DNA from: Chromatiales bacterium
Lineage (GTDB): Bacteria; Pseudomonadota; Gammaproteobacteria; UBA6429; Thiohalophilaceae
Assembly: GCA_027001895.1 (NCBI GenBank)
Contig: JALTLP010000366.1
Coordinates: 1-9,597, forward strand
DNA length: 9,597 bases
Direction: 5' to 3'
The notes under the pieces were generated by a model. The model was not told where the DNA came from and searched no databases. It worked only from the letters and a program-made list of their open reading frames with translations. Positions within the stretch are counted from its first letter, which is position 1; each line of letters starts with the position of its first letter. Of the stretch, positions 6,548 through 9,597 are shown piece after piece. Position numbers and translations under genes: made by a program.

Positions 6548-6934
6548 CTATTCCACCTGCACAAACTCCAGACCATTTCCGTCTGGATCTCTACAAAACA
6601 GTGCGTTGCGACCCGACTTACTTCGGGTAAAAGGAATGTCCGACCTCTTTAATAGCATAGCCAAGTTTTCGACCGAATCCACTTGCATTGCAATATGCCG
6701 ATCCCGACCGGCATGCTCCGCCAGGTTCTCCCTGATATGCGTGATTGCTTCCGGAGCAGCGAGTTCCATCAGGTGTATCTGTTGTTCACCCAGGTTATAC
6801 CACTTGCCGGCAAAGCCCATATCCGGGCGCATAGGATCGGCTTGAAAACCCAGCAAGCCTTCATAAAAGTCGGTTGCTCTGGACAAATCACTGACCAGAA
6901 TGGTTGAATGTAATAAGCGACTGATATTAACCAT
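6548..6934 (-). CDS. VOC (glyoxalase/bleomycin-resistance/dioxygenase) superfamily protein
   Basis: This 128-residue single-domain protein has the paired beta-alpha-beta-beta-beta layout of the vicinal oxygen chelate fold. Module 1 opens with LLHSTILVSDLSRATDFYEG (7-26) and module 2 runs from about residue 78. The four usual metal-ligand positions appear filled: H9, H54, H80 and E123 (in DPDGNGLEFVQ). This is close to glyoxalase I and methylmalonyl-CoA epimerase, with His at the second position where glyoxalase I has Glu. The substrate cannot be named from sequence. The start is set at the internal ATG (6934) rather than 6979, because AGGAG (6944-6948) lies nine bases before it and VOC domains begin here. 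The gene overlaps the end of the EamA gene by eight bases, indicating translational coupling. Confidence 0.85.
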   Translation of the reverse strand: MVNISRLLHSTILVSDLSRATDFYEGLLGFQADPMRPDMGFAGKWYNLGEQQIHLMELAAPEAITHIRENLAEHAGRDRHIAMQVDSVENLAMLLKRSDIPFTRSKSGRNALFCRDPDGNGLEFVQVE

Positions 6935-7814
6935 TGTCCGCTTCTCCTTCGCCGAACGATACATATAAACCAGCAGCAAGAATTAAACCGCCTCCCAGCC
7001 ACTCTCTTGGCAACATGGTTTCACCTATTATAAGGTATGCCGAAACTGCACCCACTACGATTTCAAAGAGCAGGATTACTGCCGAACGCTGTACCGGCAA
7101 ATGTGTCACCCCGTATGCAACCGCCATCGTCATCACAATAACCATGGTTGCGCCAATAGCGAATGAAATTAACAATACACTGGTTTCAATTTTAGCCAGT
7201 GGTACCTGTAAAACGGCAATCAATACCAGCGAAAGAAGAATAACACCGTACCAGCCAACCACAGCCTTGGTTACCGCACTCACATTTTGCACCTTTCGCA
7301 TCACTACGTTTGTAATTGCAAAAGCTATCCCGGATGAAAGTGCCAACCAGTCTGAACGACTCGCCGGCCACGGATAATCCATGTTTTCCTGCCATAGCAT
7401 GATGATCATTCCGATCAGTGCCACAACCAGTGCCGCCAGATTGTTTAATGTTAAACGTTCCGCCAGGATAAAATAGGCCAGCACAATCGCCCAGACCGGC
7501 GACATATAAAAAAGCAGTAATACCCGCACGACTTCGCCATCAATCACGGCAAGAAAAAAAGCAATATTCGTCCAGCCAGCAAACAACGCCAATAAAAACA
7601 TCAGTTTCGGAGCTGATAGTATTTCCCTTAAACTTCGTTTAAAAGTTGGAATAAAAAATACACTGGTTCCGATATATATCAGAACTGTTGACCACAAACC
7701 ATCGACACCTAATGACTCCAGCCAGCGCAATGGATACCAGAACACACCCCACAGCGTTGCAGCCAGTAATAAACAGGCAGAAGCAATAAACGTGGTAGCC
7801 GGTCTTTCAAACAT
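6927..7814 (-). CDS. EamA-family (drug/metabolite transporter superfamily) inner-membrane permease
   Basis: The 295-residue hydrophobic protein has about ten predicted membrane helices arranged as two EamA repeats (about 10-140 and 155-288). Family-like features include the N-terminal helix with LLLAATLWGVFWYPLRW (15-31), the end of repeat 1 with YMSPVWAIVLAYFILAER (103-120), and the matching segment of repeat 2, where EIVVGAVSAYLIIGET (251-266) precedes a Trp-containing loop and a glycine-rich last helix. Such proteins export amino acids, metabolites or drugs, or carry nucleotide sugars; the substrate here is unknown. The ATG at 7814 has AGGGA (7825-7829) ten bases upstream. It is the first gene of the leftward block with the VOC and HDOD genes and is divergent from dapC across 90 bp. 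Confidence 0.9.
   Translation of the reverse strand: MFERPATTFIASACLLLAATLWGVFWYPLRWLESLGVDGLWSTVLIYIGTSVFFIPTFKRSLREILSAPKLMFLLALFAGWTNIAFFLAVIDGEVVRVLLLFYMSPVWAIVLAYFILAERLTLNNLAALVVALIGMIIMLWQENMDYPWPASRSDWLALSSGIAFAITNVVMRKVQNVSAVTKAVVGWYGVILLSLVLIAVLQVPLAKIETSVLLISFAIGATMVIVMTMAVAYGVTHLPVQRSAVILLFEIVVGAVSAYLIIGETMLPREWLGGGLILAAGLYVSFGEGEADNG
6944..6948 (-). promoter_or_regulatory. Ribosome binding site that fixes the VOC gene start
   Basis: AGGAG on the minus strand, inside the last codons of the EamA gene, lies nine bases before the ATG at 6934. It favours this start over the in-frame upstream ATG at 6979, which would add 15 residues unlike the family. Confidence 0.75.
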
Positions 7815-7862
7815 ATTGATAAATTCCCTGTATTTTTTCTATCTTATAAACTTAACACACAA

Positions 7863-7868
7863 TATAAT
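7863..7868 (+). promoter_or_regulatory. Candidate -10 element of dapC
   Basis: A perfect TATAAT lies 36 bases before the dapC ATG in the 90-bp divergent region. No good -35 is present at 16-18 bases, and the region is AT-rich, so this is tentative. A start near 7875 would give a leader of about 30 bases without a Shine-Dalgarno sequence. No convincing promoter for the EamA gene was found on the other strand. Confidence 0.35.
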
Positions 7869-7904
7869 AACCGAAAGCAAAAAAACTGTTAGCTGCAAAC
7901 AAAA

Positions 7905-9113
7905 ATGAATCCAGACCTTAATTCTTTATATCCTTACCCGTTTGAAAAACTCAATGCCCTGAAACAAGGGGTCAGTCCACCCGCGACACTAGAGCATATT
8001 GCACTTTCCATTGGTGAACCCAAACATCCGGCAGCGGATTTTATTTTTAGCGAAATAAAACAGCAACTTTCTAGTCTGGAAAAATACCCACTCACCAAAG
8101 GCTTACCCGCCTTGCGAGAGGCTATTACCCATTGGTTAACAGATCGCTTTAAACTTAAAAACAACAACCTCGATCCGGAAAAACATATACTGCCGGTTAA
8201 TGGAACCCGTGAAGCACTGTTTGCTTTTGCACAGGCAATGATTGACCGTTCATCCGACCCCATCGTTGTTATGCCAAACCCTTTTTATCAGATTTATGAA
8301 GGAGCAGCGTTGCTGGCCGGTGCAGAACCTTATTACGTAAACACAACAGCGGAAAATAATTATCTTCCAGACCTGGACGGGATCCCTGCCAATGTACTTG
8401 AACGTTGTCAGCTACTTTACCTGTGTAATCCCGGCAACCCAAGCGGAAAGGTTATGTCACTCGCGTATTTAAAACAGGCAATTAAACTCTCGCAAAAGTA
8501 TGATTTTATTATTGCATCCGATGAATGCTATTCCGAAATCTATTTTGACGAAAACTCACCGCCTCCGGGTTTATTACAGGCAGCAAGCGAACTGGGCATT
8601 GATGACTTTAAAAACTGTGTTGTTTTTCACAGCCTGTCAAAACGCTCAAACTTACCGGGTTTGCGTTCCGGTTTTGTCGCCGGTGATGCCAATATTATGG
8701 CAGGCTTTCTTAAATACCGCACATACCACGGCTGTGCCCTGCCTTACCACCACCAATATGCCAGCATCAGGGCCTGGCAAGACGAGAGCCATGTTGTTGC
8801 CAACCGTGAACAATATTGTAAAAAATTTAACAGTGTGATTGAAATATTGTCGCCAGTGATTGATGTCAGCCTGCCTGATGCTGCATTTTATTTATGGTTA
8901 AAAATCCCTGATCAATATGCCCTCGATGATACTGCCTTTGCACGCAAACTTTTCGAACAACAAAATATAACTGTGCTGCCTGGGCAATTTTTATCGCGTG
9001 AGACCTCCGCGGGTAACCCCGGCAAGCAACACGTGCGAATTGCCCTGGTTGCACCAGTCGAACAGTGTAACGAAGCGGCCAGACGTATAAAAACTTATTT
9101 GCAATCGTTATAA
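7905..9113 (+). CDS. dapC: Succinyldiaminopimelate transaminase
   Basis: DapC is a cytoplasmic PLP enzyme that transfers an amino group from glutamate to N-succinyl-2-amino-6-ketopimelate, giving N-succinyl-LL-diaminopimelate in the succinylase route to lysine and peptidoglycan. The 402-residue protein is a fold-type I aminotransferase. It has the DapC-like opening YPYPFEKLNALKQGVSP (9-25) and IALSIGEPKHP (32-42), NPGNPSGK (175-182) with PLP-contacting N178, SDECYSEIYF with D206 and Y209, catalytic lysine K246 in SLSKRSNLPG, and carboxylate-binding R378 in RIALVAP. The family start matches the ATG at 7905, although no ribosome binding site is visible. The downstream dapD, the preceding step of the same pathway, supports DapC over other class I aminotransferases. 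E. coli uses ArgD here, so a dedicated dapC is a Pseudomonas-like trait. Confidence 0.93.
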   Translation: MNPDLNSLYPYPFEKLNALKQGVSPPATLEHIALSIGEPKHPAADFIFSEIKQQLSSLEKYPLTKGLPALREAITHWLTDRFKLKNNNLDPEKHILPVNGTREALFAFAQAMIDRSSDPIVVMPNPFYQIYEGAALLAGAEPYYVNTTAENNYLPDLDGIPANVLERCQLLYLCNPGNPSGKVMSLAYLKQAIKLSQKYDFIIASDECYSEIYFDENSPPPGLLQAASELGIDDFKNCVVFHSLSKRSNLPGLRSGFVAGDANIMAGFLKYRTYHGCALPYHHQYASIRAWQDESHVVANREQYCKKFNSVIEILSPVIDVSLPDAAFYLWLKIPDQYALDDTAFARKLFEQQNITVLPGQFLSRETSAGNPGKQHVRIALVAPVEQCNEAARRIKTYLQSL

Positions 9114-9126
9114 GCAGGATAAAATC

Positions 9127-9145
9127 GGCTAATAGCCCTGTTTTT
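9127..9145 (+). terminator. Weak candidate terminator after dapC
   Basis: GGCT (9127-9130) can pair with AGCC (9134-9137) over a three-base loop, followed within a few bases by T5 (9141-9145), 13 bases after the dapC stop. The stem is only four pairs, so termination would be inefficient at best. Confidence 0.35.
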
Positions 9146-9227
9146 GCATTCTAACCATCTATTTCAGGCTAACTGCCAGGCCTGTTATTCGCCTGTAGTG
9201 CTTACGTAGCAACAACCCTTCATTTAA

Positions 9228-9258
9228 TTGGCACTCTCCCCCCTTACTCAGGTATAAT
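9228..9258 (+). promoter_or_regulatory. Candidate sigma-70 promoter of dapD
   Basis: A perfect TATAAT at 9253-9258 is preceded by TTGGCA (9228-9233) with a rather long 19-base spacer. The start would be near 9265, giving a leader of about 77 bases. It is the best promoter match in the 228-bp dapC-dapD gap and suggests that dapD is transcribed independently of dapC. The rest of that gap holds no open frame of note. Confidence 0.55.
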
Positions 9259-9292
9259 ACGTCATCAATTTTTAAAGCAGCCTCACTGTTTT

Positions 9293-9313
9293 TACAGGGC
9301 AACCCTGTATTTT
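9293..9313 (+). promoter_or_regulatory. Perfect hairpin with short T tract in the dapD leader
   Basis: TACAGGG (9293-9299) and CCCTGTA (9303-9309) are perfect reverse complements around CAA, followed by TTTT (9310-9313). It lies downstream of the candidate promoter and about 30 bases before the dapD ATG. It could be an attenuator-like structure, an mRNA-stabilising hairpin or a protein-binding palindrome. The T tract is short, so strong termination is unlikely. Confidence 0.5.
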
Positions 9314-9331
9314 GAGCAACTGCTGATTTCT

Positions 9332-9335
9332 GGAG
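9332..9335 (+). promoter_or_regulatory. Ribosome binding site of dapD
   Basis: GGAG lies six bases before the ATG at 9342 and supports that start. Confidence 0.75.
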
Positions 9336-9341
9336 TAAAGA

Positions 9342-9597
9342 ATGAGCGATATCCAAAGCATAATTGAAAGTGCATTTGAAAACCGAGCCGACATCACCCC
9401 TCGCACCGCAGACACCATCGTAAAAGAAGCCGTTAACGAAGCAATGAACATGCTCGATAGTGGCGAAGCGCGTGTTGCCGAGCCCGGAAAAGATGGCTGG
9501 GTGGTAAACGAGTGGCTGAAAAAAGCCGTATTACTGTCTTTTCGTCTTGAAGACAATGAATTTATGAAAGGTGGTTTTACCAACTATTTTGATAAAG
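9342..9597 (+). CDS. dapD: 2,3,4,5-tetrahydropyridine-2,6-dicarboxylate N-succinyltransferase, N-terminal part cut by the window end
   Basis: DapD transfers succinyl from succinyl-CoA to tetrahydrodipicolinate, the committing step of the succinylase lysine/diaminopimelate pathway and the step before DapC. The 85 visible codons match the N-terminal helical domain of E. coli DapD closely and collinearly: IIESAFENRADITP (7-20) followed by the Asp-Thr and Lys/Arg-Glu-Ala-Val-Asn pattern, LDSGEARVAE (38-47), and WLKKAVLLSFRLEDN (59-73), with a phenylalanine-aspartate-lysine end before the cut. The left-handed beta-helix catalytic domain lies beyond the window. The start has a good GGAG ribosome binding site. 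It follows dapC on the same strand after 228 bp with its own candidate promoter. Confidence 0.96.
   Translation, partial: MSDIQSIIESAFENRADITPRTADTIVKEAVNEAMNMLDSGEARVAEPGKDGWVVNEWLKKAVLLSFRLEDNEFMKGGFTNYFDK

Noticed and set aside
6935..6979. Longer VOC start at the upstream in-frame ATG (6979)
   Set aside because: The added 15 residues do not resemble VOC N-termini and fall in the EamA coding end. The internal ATG at 6934 has a strong AGGAG nine bases upstream.
9178..9211. Short inverted repeats (CAGGCCTG and TGCT/AGCA) between dapC and dapD
   Set aside because: The stems are only four bases and have no following T tract or clear context; they are expected by chance in a gap of this size.
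9228..9236. TTGGCACTC resembling half of a CIRCE heat-shock operator
   Set aside because: It differs from the consensus half site and there is no reverse-complement half site nine bases downstream.
9228..9245. TTGGCAC resembling a sigma-54 promoter -24 element
   Set aside because: No TTGC-type -12 element occurs at the required spacing; the following bases are a C-rich run.
1..9597. CRISPR arrays, tRNA or rRNA genes, IS transposases, phage genes
   Set aside because: No regularly spaced repeats, cloverleaf patterns, rRNA segments, transposase or phage-like coding regions were seen on either strand.

Overview
The window looks like chromosomal core DNA from a moderately AT-rich gammaproteobacterium. 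The evidence is gene content and order: rpsB-tsf running left, divergent from map-glnD running right, with dapC and dapD further along. This neighbourhood is known from Pseudomonas and relatives. The EF-Ts, S2, methionine aminopeptidase, GlnD and DapD proteins read like close relatives of the E. coli or Pseudomonas proteins. The species cannot be named from the sequence.

Layout, left to right. Positions 1-149 hold an imperfect 107-bp palindrome (34-140) abutting the tsf stop codon; it looks like a dispersed repeat element. Next come tsf (150-1028, minus) and rpsB (1147-1998, minus), separated by a clear intrinsic terminator and a small leader hairpin. S2 carries an unusual lysine-rich then acidic C-terminal tail. 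The 248-bp divergent region holds an rpsB promoter with an extended -10 and GC-rich discriminator, a leader of about 130 nt in the position of the t44/rpsB leader RNA, and a weaker candidate map promoter. map (2247-3017) and glnD (3018-5669) are contiguous with no gap. A three-gene leftward block follows: an EamA-family transporter (6927-7814), a VOC/glyoxalase-fold protein (6548-6934) and an HDOD-domain protein (5666-6511). It sits between glnD and dapC, and its last stop codon overlaps that of glnD. dapC (7905-9113) and the first 85 codons of dapD (9342 to the window end) close the window.

How the genes work together. rpsB and tsf serve translation (30S protein and EF-Tu exchange factor). 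Map removes N-terminal methionine. GlnD is the nitrogen sensor that uridylylates and deuridylylates PII. DapD and DapC are consecutive steps of the succinylase branch of lysine/diaminopimelate synthesis. The EamA-VOC-HDOD block has no evident link to these and looks like an accessory insertion in a conserved cluster.

I see no convincing new multi-gene system. The most interesting items are the palindromic element by tsf, the S2 tail, the accessory three-gene block with a degenerate HD site, and leader structures upstream of rpsB, tsf and dapD.
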